This document shows positions 8,175-17,255 of a stretch of DNA of 64,000 bases, piece by piece; position 1 is the stretch's first letter; each line of letters begins with the position of its first letter. The translations under genes and the position numbers were made by a program. The stretch is from Polaribacter sp. Z022. Its GTDB lineage: Bacteria > Bacteroidota > Bacteroidia > Flavobacteriales > Flavobacteriaceae. The stretch is taken from assembly GCF_023555495.1 (NCBI RefSeq), contig NZ_JALCZO010000003.1, positions 434,001 through 498,000 of the forward strand. Reading direction: 5' to 3'. The notes beneath the pieces were generated by a model. It had not been told where the DNA came from, ran no database searches, and saw only the letters and a program-made list of their open reading frames with translations.

Positions 8175-10904
8175 ATGGATAAATTTTCGTTTTTAAACGC
8201 AGCACATACAGGCTTTATAGCTGACTTATATGATAAATATTTGGTGAACCCAGATGCAATAGAACCAAGTTGGAGAAGCTTTTTTCAAGGGTATGATTTA
8301 GCAAATGAAAATTATTCTTTAAAAGATGATGATTCTTTAGAAATTCCTGAAGAAGTTCATAAAGAGTTTTTAGTAGTTGATCTTATAAATGGATATAGAA
8401 CTCGTGGACATTTATTTACAAAAACAAATCCTGTAAGAGATAGAAGACAGTATCAACCTACTTTAGATATCGAAAATTTCGGCTTAAACGAAAACGATTT
8501 AGATATAGAGTTTTCTGCTGGTGAAGTTTTAGGACTTGGAAAAGTAAAATTATCTAAGATAATTACGCATTTAAAACGCATTTATTGTGATTCTATTGGT
8601 GTAGAGTATATGTATATGCGAAGCCCAGAAAAATTAAAATGGTGGCAAAATAGAATTAATCAAAATGATAACCACCCTAATTATACACCAGAGGCTAAAA
8701 AATACATTTTAGGTAAATTAAATCAGGCTGTAACTTTTGAAAGTTTTTTACAAACTAAATATGTTGGTCAAAAACGTTTTTCTTTAGAAGGTGGTGAAAC
8801 TTTAATACCAGGTATAGCAGTAATGCTTAGAGATGCTGCAGAAAAATTTGGTGTTAAAGAATGTGTATTAGGTATGGCTCATAGAGGTCGTTTAAATACA
8901 TTAGTAAATATCTTTAAAAAACCTGTTAGAGATCTTTTTAGTGAATTTGAAGGAAAAGATTTTGAAGATGAAAGTATAGATGGTGATGTTAAATACCATT
9001 TAGGTTTAACATTAAGTAAAACCTATAGAGATGGTAATGAAATTAAAATGAACTTAGTTCCAAATCCTTCTCACTTAGAAACGGTTGCTTCTGTTGCAGA
9101 AGGTATTACTAGAGCTAAAATAGATAGAAAATACAATGGAGATTCAGGTAAAATATTACCTATTGTTATTCATGGAGATGCTGCAATAGCAGGACAAGGT
9201 ATTGCTTATGAGGTTACTCAAATGGCCAAATTAAATGGTTATAAAACTGGAGGAACAATACATATAGTAGTTAATAATCAAATTGGATTTACAACCAATT
9301 ATTTAGATGCACGTTCTAGTACCTATTGTACAGATGTAGCAAAAGTAACTTTATCTCCTGTTTTACACGTAAATGCAGATGATACTGAAGCTGTATGTCA
9401 TGCAATGGAAATGGCTTTAGAATTTAGAATGCGTTTCCAATCTGATGTTTTTATAGATTTATTAGGTTATAGAAAATACGGTCATAATGAAGGTGATGAA
9501 CCTCGTTTTACACAGCCTAAATTATACAAAGCTATAGCAAAACATCAAAATCCAAAAGAAATTTATTCTTCAGTTTTATTACAAGAAGGTTCTATAGATA
9601 GTACTTTTTTAAATGAAATTACTTCTGAGTTTAAACAAATGCTTGAAACTGAATTTGATGAAGCTAAAAAAGTAGAAACTTCTAAGGTTAGAGAGTTTAT
9701 GGAATCTACTTGGAAAGGTTTTGAACGTCAGAAGTTAGATACAATGTTACTTGCTGAAGACACAAAATATGATATTGAAAAATTAAAGAATATTGCAAAA
9801 GTTGTTTCTACTGTTCCAGAAAATGTAAAATTTGTTAGAAAAGCAGAAAGAATTTTAAAAGGAAGATCAAAAATGGCTTTTGAAACTAATCTTTTAGATT
9901 GGGGAATGGCAGAAAACCTTGCTTATGGTTCTTTAATGGAAGAAGGATATAATGTTCGTATTTCTGGGCAAGATGTAGAAAGAGGAACTTTTTCTCATAG
10001 ACATGCCATTTTACGTGATGAAGTTTCTGAAGAAAGAATTAACTTATTAAATACAAATCCAAACAATAAAGGAGTAATGACGATTTACAACTCGTTATTA
10101 TCTGAATATGGTGTTCTTGGTTTTGATTATGGTTATGCCATGGCAAATCCTAACACATTAACAATTTGGGAAGCACAATTTGGAGATTTCTCTAATGGTG
10201 CACAAATTATGTTTGACCAATATATTTCTGCTGCAGAAGATAAATGGAAAATGCAAAATGGAATTGTAGTTTTATTACCTCATGGTTATGAAGGACAAGG
10301 TTCTGAGCATTCATCTGCAAGAATAGAACGTTATTTACAATTATGTGCAGTAGATAATATGACAGTTGCAAACTGTACTACTCCTGCCAATTTCTATCAC
10401 TTATTACGTAGACAAATGAAACGTAAGTATAGAAAACCATTAATTGTATTTACTCCAAAAAGTTTATTACGTCATCCTAAAGCAGTAAATTCTATAGAAG
10501 ATTTAGCAACAGGAGAATTCCAAGAAGTAATAGATGATACTTTAAACCCAAATGGAGTTAAAAAATTAGTTTTCTGTATGGGTAAATTCTATTATGATTT
10601 ATTAGCAGAAAGAGAAGAAAACAAAAGAGAAGATGTTGCTTTGGTTAGAATAGAGCAATTGTTTCCATTACATTTAGAAAAATTACAACAAGTAATAGAT
10701 AAATATCCAAATGTTACAGAATACATTTGGGCACAAGAAGAACCTAGAAACATGGGTGCTTGGAGTTTTATGTTAGAGCGTTTAGATTTAGTGAAATTAA
10801 ATGTACGTTCTCGTAAATATTATGCTGTTCCTGCTGCAGGTTCTAGTACAAGATTTAAGAAAAGACATCAAGCAGTTATTGATAGTGTTTTTAGTAACGA
10901 ATAA
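8175..10904 (+). CDS. sucA: 2-oxoglutarate dehydrogenase E1 component
   Basis: A 909-residue thiamine-diphosphate enzyme that decarboxylates 2-oxoglutarate in the TCA cycle and passes the succinyl group to the E2 lipoyl domain. The N-terminal peptide (FLNAAHTGFIADLYDKYLVNP) that docks into the complex is present. Active-site and cofactor stretches are clear: MAHRGRLN, NPSHLE, GDAAIAGQG followed by NNQIGFTT (TPP/Mg binding), YGHNEGDEPRFTQP, GQDVERGTFSHRHA and GYEGQGSEHSSARIERYLQL. The length is normal for E1o. The E2 gene follows after 147 bases that hold a structured repeat. An E3 gene is not in the window. Confidence 0.98.
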   Translation: MDKFSFLNAAHTGFIADLYDKYLVNPDAIEPSWRSFFQGYDLANENYSLKDDDSLEIPEEVHKEFLVVDLINGYRTRGHLFTKTNPVRDRRQYQPTLDIENFGLNENDLDIEFSAGEVLGLGKVKLSKIITHLKRIYCDSIGVEYMYMRSPEKLKWWQNRINQNDNHPNYTPEAKKYILGKLNQAVTFESFLQTKYVGQKRFSLEGGETLIPGIAVMLRDAAEKFGVKECVLGMAHRGRLNTLVNIFKKPVRDLFSEFEGKDFEDESIDGDVKYHLGLTLSKTYRDGNEIKMNLVPNPSHLETVASVAEGITRAKIDRKYNGDSGKILPIVIHGDAAIAGQGIAYEVTQMAKLNGYKTGGTIHIVVNNQIGFTTNYLDARSSTYCTDVAKVTLSPVLHVNADDTEAVCHAMEMALEFRMRFQSDVFIDLLGYRKYGHNEGDEPRFTQPKLYKAIAKHQNPKEIYSSVLLQEGSIDSTFLNEITSEFKQMLETEFDEAKKVETSKVREFMESTWKGFERQKLDTMLLAEDTKYDIEKLKNIAKVVSTVPENVKFVRKAERILKGRSKMAFETNLLDWGMAENLAYGSLMEEGYNVRISGQDVERGTFSHRHAILRDEVSEERINLLNTNPNNKGVMTIYNSLLSEYGVLGFDYGYAMANPNTLTIWEAQFGDFSNGAQIMFDQYISAAEDKWKMQNGIVVLLPHGYEGQGSEHSSARIERYLQLCAVDNMTVANCTTPANFYHLLRRQMKRKYRKPLIVFTPKSLLRHPKAVNSIEDLATGEFQEVIDDTLNPNGVKKLVFCMGKFYYDLLAEREENKREDVALVRIEQLFPLHLEKLQQVIDKYPNVTEYIWAQEEPRNMGAWSFMLERLDLVKLNVRSRKYYAVPAAGSSTRFKKRHQAVIDSVFSNE

Positions 10905-10906
10905 AT

Positions 10907-11006
10907 GCGTTAAGGATTGAAACGACATCCTTTTTTACTGTCAGTTTGAGTATTTTTGTATCGAGGACAAAGTAAAAAAGATATAGTGGAAAGCCTGTTT
11001 AAACGC
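10907..11006 (+). repeat. Structured intergenic repeat, copy A (between sucA and sucB)
   Basis: A roughly 100-base element sharing two exact blocks with copy B: 23 bases (10915-10937 with the complement of 12362-12384) and 22 bases (10973-10994 with the complement of 12333-12354). The outer closing arms are GCGTT (10907-10911) and AACGC (11002-11006). An inner CTTTTTTACT/AGTAAAAAAG stem surrounds an enlarged loop not present in B. It lies inside the probable sucAB transcript. It resembles conserved RNA elements seen in flavobacteria, possibly the Flavo-1 motif, which I cannot confirm here. Confidence 0.7.
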
Positions 11007-11051
11007 CCAAATAAAATAAAGAATTTCAGATTAAACAAAAAATAAAGAAAC

Positions 11052-12260
11052 ATGAGTGTTTTAGAAATGAAAGTTCCTTCACCAGGAGAATCGATTACAG
11101 AAGTAGAAATTGCAACTTGGTTAGTTGAAGATGGAGATTATGTAGAAAAAGATCAACCAATTGCTGAAGTGGATTCTGACAAAGCAACCTTAGAATTACC
11201 TGCTGAAGAAAGTGGAATAATTACTTTAAAAGCTGAAGAAGGTGATGCTGTAGAAGTTGGTGCAGTTGTTTGTTTAATTGATATGGACGCTGCAAAACCA
11301 GAAGGTGCTGCTCCTGCTAAAACAGAAGCGCCAAAAGAAGAAAAGAAAGTTGAAGTTGCTGCTCCAAAAGCAGATACCTATGCAACTGGAACTGCTTCTC
11401 CTGCAGCTAAAAAAGTTTTGGCAGAAAAAGGTATTGATGCTTCTACTGTAAAAGGAACAGGTAAAGATGGTAGAATTACCAAAGACGATGCTGTAAAAGC
11501 TGTACCATCTATGGGTTCTCAACCTGCAAACGGATCTAGAGGAACTGAGCGTAAGAAAATGTCTATGTTACGTAGAAAAGTTGCACAACGTTTAGTAGCT
11601 GTTAAAAATGAAACTGCCATGTTAACTACTTTTAATGAGGTAAACATGCAACCAATTTTTGACTTACGTTCTCAATTTAAAGAAGATTTTAAAGCAAAAC
11701 ATGGTGTTGGTTTAGGATTTATGTCTTTCTTTACTTTAGCTGTTGTAAGAGCTTTAAAACTGTATCCAGATGTAAACTCTATGATAGATGGAGATTTCCA
11801 AATAAAACACGATTTTCAAGATATTTCTATAGCAGTTTCTGGACCAAAAGGTTTAATGGTACCTGTTATTAGAAATGCAGAAAACTTATCTTTTAGAGGT
11901 GTAGAAAGCGAAGTAAAACGTTTAGCTTTAAGAGCTAGAGATGGTCAAATAACTGTAGATGAAATGACTGGTGGAACTTTTACAATTACCAATGGTGGTG
12001 TATTTGGTTCTATGTTGTCTACTCCTATTGTTAACCCTCCACAAAGTGGAATTTTAGGAATGCATAATATTGTAAACAGACCAATGGCTGTTAATGGTGA
12101 AGTTAAAATTCAACCAATTATGTATGTTGCTTTATCTTACGATCACAGAATTGTAGATGGTAGAGAATCTGTTGGTTTCTTAGTAGCCGTTAAAGAGGCT
12201 TTAGAAAATCCTGTTGAGTTATTAATGGATAACAACCCAACAAAAGCATTAGAAATGTAG
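11052..12260 (+). CDS. sucB: 2-oxoglutarate dehydrogenase E2, dihydrolipoyllysine succinyltransferase
   Basis: A 402-residue E2 subunit that transfers succinyl groups from the E1-generated lipoyl thioester to CoA. The lipoyl domain (residues 1-80) has the lipoylated Lys44 in [10 protein letters not shown]. An Ala/Pro/Lys/Glu-rich linker (about 85-110) follows, then a peripheral subunit-binding domain (about 115-152, [12 protein letters not shown]) and the catalytic acyltransferase domain with SYDHRIVDG (HxxxDG active site). Architecture and length are normal. It is next to sucA and ends at a terminator. The gene is flanked by inverted copies of a structured repeat. Confidence 0.97.
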   Translation: MSVLEMKVPSPGESITEVEIATWLVEDGDYVEKDQPIAEVDSDKATLELPAEESGIITLKAEEGDAVEVGAVVCLIDMDAAKPEGAAPAKTEAPKEEKKVEVAAPKADTYATGTASPAAKKVLAEKGIDASTVKGTGKDGRITKDDAVKAVPSMGSQPANGSRGTERKKMSMLRRKVAQRLVAVKNETAMLTTFNEVNMQPIFDLRSQFKEDFKAKHGVGLGFMSFFTLAVVRALKLYPDVNSMIDGDFQIKHDFQDISIAVSGPKGLMVPVIRNAENLSFRGVESEVKRLALRARDGQITVDEMTGGTFTITNGGVFGSMLSTPIVNPPQSGILGMHNIVNRPMAVNGEVKIQPIMYVALSYDHRIVDGRESVGFLVAVKEALENPVELLMDNNPTKALEM

Positions 12261-12285
12261 GCAACAATATTGCCATATAAATATT

Positions 12286-12315
12286 AAAATCCTGAGCTTT
12301 TGCTTAGGATTTTTT
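12286..12315 (+). terminator. Terminator after sucB
   Basis: A 12-bp stem (12286-12297 with 12302-12313, one G-T pair) with a TTTT loop and a T tract. It ends the sucAB transcript. Confidence 0.85.
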
Positions 12316-12321
12316 ATTTGA

Positions 12322-12390
12322 AGCCATTACCTGCTTTCCACTATATCTTTTTTATGAAAAATAAAAAAGGATGTCGTTTCAATCAGGGCT
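12322..12390 (-). repeat. Structured intergenic repeat, copy B
   Basis: Read on the minus strand, this 69-base element starts with AGCCCTGATTGAAACG, has an inner CTTTTTTAT/ATAAAAAAG stem, and ends with GGAAAGCAGGTAATGGCT. Its outer AGCC and GGCT ends and the CCTG/CAGG pair can close the structure. It shares two 22-23-base blocks with copy A and its ends with copy C. The flank beyond the 5' end (AGTTT and upstream) is also shared with C. It lies just past the sucB terminator. Confidence 0.7.
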
Positions 12391-12501
12391 AAACTTGTTT
12401 GCTAACAAATTTCATTTTAAAAACTATATTAATAAAAACACGTAATTTGCTTTCTAAGTTAAAAGTAATATTATCAAAAGGATAACAAAAAAGAAATTAT
12501 C

Positions 12502-13173
12502 ATGTATAAAACATTAAAACACACTTTTACCTTTCTATTCTCGTTGATTTTATTTAGCTGTAACAACAACCCAAATAATAATTTTGAATTAAAACAAGGA
12601 GATTTACTTTTTCAAAATACTGGAACAGATGAAATAGACAATGCAATTAAAGATGTTACAGCAACATCATTGTCTAAAAACTATTCTCATATTGGAATTG
12701 CAATGAAAGATGAAGGAAAATGGTTTGTAATAGAAGCAATTCCCAAAGAAGGAATTTGCAAAACTCCCTTATTAAAATTTTTAAACAGAAATAAAAATAA
12801 ACACAACAAATCACAAACTACAGTTGCAAGATTAGATAGCATTTATCAACCTTACATATCTAAAGCTATAGCATATGGAATAGAAAGACTTAACACACCC
12901 TATGATGCTATTTTTTTATGGGATGACAATTCTTATTATTGTTCAGAATTAGTTTATAAAATGTTTTCATCTCAAAACTTACTAAAAAATGATATTCCAT
13001 TTCTTACGCATCCAATGACATTTAATGATAAAACCGGAAAACCAATGCAGAGTTGGGTAAATTATTACAAAACACGTAATCAACCAATTCCTGAAGGAAT
13101 TGAAGGAACAAATCCGAATTTAATGGCAAGTAGTCCGCACATTAAATTTATACACGATTATGAAAATGAATAA
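12502..13173 (+). CDS. YiiX-like permuted NlpC/P60 (papain-like) lipoprotein
   Basis: A 223-residue lipoprotein: the signal peptide ends in LFSC and is followed by a run of Asn. The fold signature is a conserved His in NYSHIGIA and a Cys in YYCSELVY, in the His-before-Cys order of circularly permuted NlpC/P60 enzymes (YiiX/YebB). DLLFQ near residue 35 is also typical. Family members are thiol hydrolases, often of amide or thioester bonds; the substrate here is unknown. It stands 36 bases upstream of a DUF2200 gene and may be co-transcribed with it. Confidence 0.85.
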   Translation: MYKTLKHTFTFLFSLILFSCNNNPNNNFELKQGDLLFQNTGTDEIDNAIKDVTATSLSKNYSHIGIAMKDEGKWFVIEAIPKEGICKTPLLKFLNRNKNKHNKSQTTVARLDSIYQPYISKAIAYGIERLNTPYDAIFLWDDNSYYCSELVYKMFSSQNLLKNDIPFLTHPMTFNDKTGKPMQSWVNYYKTRNQPIPEGIEGTNPNLMASSPHIKFIHDYENE

Positions 13174-13209
13174 AAATGCTAACTTTAGGGTAAATTTAAA
13201 TTCTTAAAA

Positions 13210-13578
13210 ATGAAAGTTACTACCAAAAAGAACGAGCAGGTTGCTAATATGGTTTTTGCATCTATTTATCCTCTTTATTGGAATAGATTAGAAAAAAATG
13301 GAAGAACAAAAGAAGAATTCCATACAGTATTAGAATGGTTTACAGGTTTTGATGAAGAAAAACTACAATCATTAATAGAAGATAAAGTAACCTATAGAGA
13401 GTTTTTTAAACAAGCTACAATTCACCCAAATGCAGATATGATTAAAGGTGTGGTTTGTGGTTATAGAATTGAAGAAATTGAAGCTGAATTTGAAGTCTAT
13501 AAAAAATGTAGACAAATGGAAAAGCTAATTGATGAATTGGCTAAAGGACGAAAAATGGAGAAAATTTTGCGTTCTTAA
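13210..13578 (+). CDS. DUF2200 family protein
   Basis: A 122-residue soluble protein without signal peptide. The sequence from MVFASIYPLYWNRLEKNGRTKEE through WFTGFDEEKL matches the DUF2200 family pattern as I know it. These proteins are short, conserved and of unknown function. It follows the YiiX-like gene by 36 bases on the same strand. Confidence 0.85.
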   Translation: MKVTTKKNEQVANMVFASIYPLYWNRLEKNGRTKEEFHTVLEWFTGFDEEKLQSLIEDKVTYREFFKQATIHPNADMIKGVVCGYRIEEIEAEFEVYKKCRQMEKLIDELAKGRKMEKILRS

Positions 13579-13780
13579 ATTCATATTTAAACGGATGTTT
13601 TCTTAGTTGAAATTCTAGCTTAATATCTGTAAATATGAACATAAAACATTGAAAAGATGACTATTAGTGTTAACGTTAGCCTTCATTATCACTTGTAACC
13701 TTTTCCTAAAAAAAGTAGTCTCATAGATATATTAACGAATAGACACATAAATGTCTAATATGAATTAAATCAAATAGACT

Positions 13781-14353
13781 ATGAAAAGAATAAATTTTAA
13801 AGAAACTATTGAAGTCGTCTGTCGCCTTTATGTTTTCTTTTTTCTTACTGCATATGGATTAGGAAAAGTTTTTGGCGCCCAATTCTACACACCTGATTTA
13901 ATACCTACTGAAATAGAAACAATGCCTATCAGCCAAATTCCTGATTTTGATTTAGCTTGGGTTTTTATGGGGCGTTCATATGGATATATGCTATTTATTG
14001 GAATAGCCGAATTTATAGGTGCAATTATGCTTCTTTTTAATAAGATGAAACTTATAGGAACCTTTATACTAATTCCAATAATGGTTAATGTAATTATTTT
14101 CGACATTTTCTTTCTTGATGAATATGGTGCATTAGCGAGCGCAATTATATATTTTATTATGTTACTTATAATTCTATGGATTAACAAAGAGAACATTATG
14201 AAAGTAATTAAAACTCTTACTAAATTTGACAGAATAGTGAAAACATCCATTAAAGAACAGATTGTTAAATATTCTTATGTTTTATTAATAATTCTTGTGA
14301 TTTTTACTTTTAACCAACTACTAGTGAATTGGTTAGGTTACGGAAATGGATAA
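13781..14353 (+). CDS. DoxX-like integral membrane protein
   Basis: A 190-residue protein with about four or five hydrophobic segments. The first holds the FFFLTAYGLGKVFGAQF pattern and the second GIAEFIGAIMLLF, both typical of DoxX-type proteins; a further C-terminal helix follows a basic loop. The function is unknown. Codon choice differs from neighbours (GTC, CGC, GGC and GCC codons near the start). Long noncoding flanks surround it and an attC-like inverted-repeat element follows its stop. I infer that it may have arrived as a mobile gene cassette. Confidence 0.7.
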   Translation: MKRINFKETIEVVCRLYVFFFLTAYGLGKVFGAQFYTPDLIPTEIETMPISQIPDFDLAWVFMGRSYGYMLFIGIAEFIGAIMLLFNKMKLIGTFILIPIMVNVIIFDIFFLDEYGALASAIIYFIMLLIILWINKENIMKVIKTLTKFDRIVKTSIKEQIVKYSYVLLIILVIFTFNQLLVNWLGYGNG

Positions 14354-14376
14354 ATTCAAGTAATAGTTCGAACAAA

Positions 14377-14470
14377 GGCTTACAACGTGTATAGTTCATT
14401 GCTTCTGATTTTCCTCTGGAAAATCATAGAGCTCAAAAGTAGCAACTTTCCATAACTCAAACACGTTTGT
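14377..14470 (+). repeat. attC-like imperfect palindrome after the DoxX-like gene
   Basis: Outer arms AACGTGTATAGTT (14384-14396) and AACTCAAACACGTT (14454-14467) pair imperfectly. Inside them TTGCT/AGCAA (14399-14403, 14441-14445) and a perfect GATTTTCC/GGAAAATC hairpin (14407-14414, 14418-14425) nest in order. This layout resembles folded integron attC sites, and GGCTTACAACG resembles the left end of such sites in Bacteroidota. The right core site is not convincing, and no integrase gene is in the window. Confidence 0.4.
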
Positions 14471-14551
14471 GAACTTATATAAAACTATCATATATTTATT
14501 GTATTTTCTGACAAATAATTTTTAATTATTTAACTTGCATTAAAAAGTAAA

Positions 14552-16954
14552 ATGCCAAAAAATCCTGAATTAGAACTTGCCTTTAATTTTATAAATAAAA
14601 CAGATAGAAATCTGTTTATTACAGGAAAAGCAGGGACAGGTAAAACTACGTTTTTACATAAAATTAAAAACGAATCCTTAAAAAGAATGGTTATTGTAGC
14701 ACCTACAGGTGTAGCTGCAATTAATGCTAAAGGTGTTACTATTCACTCGTTTTTTCAAATGCCTTTTGGTCCTATTTTACCAAATCAAATAGCAAACACA
14801 AATCAGCAACGTAAGTTTTCTAAAACTAAAATTGATATTATAAAATCGTTAGATTTAGTAATTATAGACGAAATTTCTATGGTTCGTGCAGATTTGTTAG
14901 ATGGCATAGATCAAGTAATGAGACGTTATAAAAATAGAAACAAAGTTTTTGGTGGCGCACAAGTTTTAATGATTGGAGATTTACAACAATTGGCTCCAGT
15001 TGTAAAACCTAACGAATGGAGTTTACTAAGAAGTTACTATGACACCATGTACTTCTTCAGTTCAAAAGCATTTCAAGAAGCAAACGTAGTTTCAATAGAA
15101 TTAAAACATATTTATCGTCAAAAAAACGAAGATTTTATTACTGTTTTAAATGAAATAAGAAACGATAACTTGTCTGATGCTTCTGCTAAAATTTTAAATA
15201 AACGTTACAATCCTACCTTCTCTCCTACTAAAGACGATGGTTATATAACACTAACTACTCATAATAAAAGAGCGAATCTGATCAATGATTCTGAATTGAA
15301 TAAACTCAAAAACAGAAGCTACTTTTTTGAGGCAGAAGTTTCTGGAAAATTCAATGAAAATGCATTTCCAAATGATGAAAAGTTAGAATTAAAAGTAGGC
15401 GCTCAAGTAATGTTTATCAAAAATGACTCATCACCAGAAAAAAGATATTTTAACGGAAAAATAGGAATAGTAACAGATATTTCTAGAGAAAATGTTACTG
15501 TACAATGTGCAAATGAAATTGACGAAATCATTACAGAAAGAGAAAATTGGGACAATGTAAATTATTCTATTAATGATGAAACCAAAGAAATTAAAGAAGA
15601 TGTAATTGGTTCTTTTTCGCAAATTCCTTTAAGATTAGCATGGGCAATTACTATTCATAAAAGTCAGGGTTTAACTTTTGAAAAAGCTATTATAGATGCA
15701 GAAGCGTCATTTGCTCACGGACAAACTTATGTTGCTTTAAGTAGATGTACTTCTTTAGAAGGTTTGGTTCTAAAAACGCCCATTACAAATAGTGCAATTA
15801 TTAACGACCAAACTGTAAGTGTTTTTAATGAAAGTGTAGAAGAAAATCATCCAGATGAAAGTATTTTAACCGAATCTGAAAAAGAATTTCAACTAAATTT
15901 AATTGCAGAATTATTCGATTTTCAATCACTTTTGTACCCAACTTCTAGAATGATTGACATTTTTTATAAAAATAAAACAAGTATAAAAGGTGATGTTATA
16001 GATCATTTACAAACCATAAAAGATGATGGAGTTATTGCCTTAATGAAAGTTTCTAACGGATTTAAAAATCAGTTAAATAAAATTTCTGAAGATAATATCC
16101 TCCCAGAAAACAGTTCTCAAATACAAGAACGTTTTACAAAAGCGGTAGATTATTTTTTATCTCAAACCATTACAAACATTGTACAACCATTATCTAAAGT
16201 TTCTTTTTCTTCAGATAATAAAACAGTAAAAAAAGATTTTTCTAAACAATATGATACTTTACAAGAACGCTTAGAAGAAAAAACCTTTGCTTTAAATAAA
16301 ATGACAGAGGGTTTTAAAGTAAAATCTTATTTACAAACCAGAGCAAATGCTGTTTTACAAAAAACAGAACCAAAAAAGAAAAAGAAATTATCTACCAGAA
16401 AAGACCCTTTATTAGCTTTAAAATTACGCGAATTACGTGATGAAATTAGAATTGCAGAAAACATACCTGCGTTTCAAATTTTTACACAAGAAACCTTGTA
16501 CGCACTTTGTGATGCCTTACCTCGTTCTGAAAAAGAAATGCTAAAAGTAAAAGGAATGGGTAAAATTCGTGTTCAAAAATATGGTGAAGAAATCTTACAA
16601 GTAATAGAACAATATTGCAAAGAAAACGGAATTAATAAATTTAACGAACAAAAAAAGGAAGACAAAAAACCTACAAAACAAATTACTTTAGAACTCTTTA
16701 AATCTGGTCTTTCAATAAAAGAAATTGCCAAAGAACGCAGTTTAACAACAGGTACCATAGAAAGTCATTTGGCAAGTTACATTCCAACTGGAGATGTAGA
16801 TATTTTAGAATTAATTCCGCTAAAAAAGTATAAAAAACTCATCAATCAAATAGAAGAAGTAGAATTTAAAAACCTAACAGAACTCAAAGAAAAAGTAGAT
16901 AAATCATTTACTTATATGGAATTAAGAATGGTTTTATTGTCTTTAGAAAATTAA
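14552..16954 (+). CDS. Pif1-like superfamily 1 helicase with HRDC and helix-turn-helix domains
   Basis: An 800-residue ATPase. Walker A is GKAGTGKT at residues 25-32, Walker B is VIIDEISM near 110-117, and the late helicase motifs (AWAITIHKSQGLTFEKA and YVALSRC) lie at about 365-405. The middle is a low-homology linker. An HRDC domain (about 630-705, LPRSEKEMLKVKGMGKIRVQKYG) and a C-terminal helix-turn-helix module (about 722-795, GLSIKEIAKERSLTTGTIESHL) follow. The tail copies the RecQ C-terminal layout, but the motor is Pif1/RecD-like. It probably acts as a 5'-3' DNA helicase in repair or replication. It stands alone with a terminator downstream. Confidence 0.9.
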   Translation: MPKNPELELAFNFINKTDRNLFITGKAGTGKTTFLHKIKNESLKRMVIVAPTGVAAINAKGVTIHSFFQMPFGPILPNQIANTNQQRKFSKTKIDIIKSLDLVIIDEISMVRADLLDGIDQVMRRYKNRNKVFGGAQVLMIGDLQQLAPVVKPNEWSLLRSYYDTMYFFSSKAFQEANVVSIELKHIYRQKNEDFITVLNEIRNDNLSDASAKILNKRYNPTFSPTKDDGYITLTTHNKRANLINDSELNKLKNRSYFFEAEVSGKFNENAFPNDEKLELKVGAQVMFIKNDSSPEKRYFNGKIGIVTDISRENVTVQCANEIDEIITERENWDNVNYSINDETKEIKEDVIGSFSQIPLRLAWAITIHKSQGLTFEKAIIDAEASFAHGQTYVALSRCTSLEGLVLKTPITNSAIINDQTVSVFNESVEENHPDESILTESEKEFQLNLIAELFDFQSLLYPTSRMIDIFYKNKTSIKGDVIDHLQTIKDDGVIALMKVSNGFKNQLNKISEDNILPENSSQIQERFTKAVDYFLSQTITNIVQPLSKVSFSSDNKTVKKDFSKQYDTLQERLEEKTFALNKMTEGFKVKSYLQTRANAVLQKTEPKKKKKLSTRKDPLLALKLRELRDEIRIAENIPAFQIFTQETLYALCDALPRSEKEMLKVKGMGKIRVQKYGEEILQVIEQYCKENGINKFNEQKKEDKKPTKQITLELFKSGLSIKEIAKERSLTTGTIESHLASYIPTGDVDILELIPLKKYKKLINQIEEVEFKNLTELKEKVDKSFTYMELRMVLLSLEN

Positions 16955-17043
16955 TTGTAAAATAATTTGCAAGGTTTTTAAAAAATTCACGTCTAAAGTA
17001 ATATGATAAGAATTTCTTATCATTTCTTTTTCATAGCAATTTT

Positions 17044-17072
17044 CCCACTTCTATTTTAGGAGTGGGTTTTTT
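17044..17072 (+). terminator. Terminator after the Pif1-like helicase gene
   Basis: CCCACT (17044-17049) pairs with AGTGGG (17061-17066), extended inward with a G-T pair, and runs into a TTTTTT tract. A second short palindrome (17003-17023) lies just upstream. Confidence 0.8.
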
Positions 17073-17099
17073 ATTTAAAAATAGGTTAAAAAATTATGA

Positions 17100-17174
17100 A
17101 GCTATTTCCTGCTTTCGCTTCTCGCTTTTTTTCATTCTTCAAAAAGAGCTCAAACAAACCGCTCAATCAGGGCT
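17100..17174 (-). repeat. Structured intergenic repeat, copy C
   Basis: On the minus strand it begins AGCCCTGATTGAGCGG and ends GCGAAAGCAGGAAATAGCT. It shares the conserved ends with copy B, including the 5' flank AAGTTT and the GAAGC flank, but has a different interior. The AGC/GCT ends and CCTG/CAGG can pair. It lies between the helicase terminator and the VOC gene. Confidence 0.65.
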
Positions 17175-17255
17175 AAACTTATTTGTCAACTTTCAGAAAA
17201 AAACAAAAACAAAAATAATTTCTTAACTTTAAAACATCAATTTAAAACTACCAAC

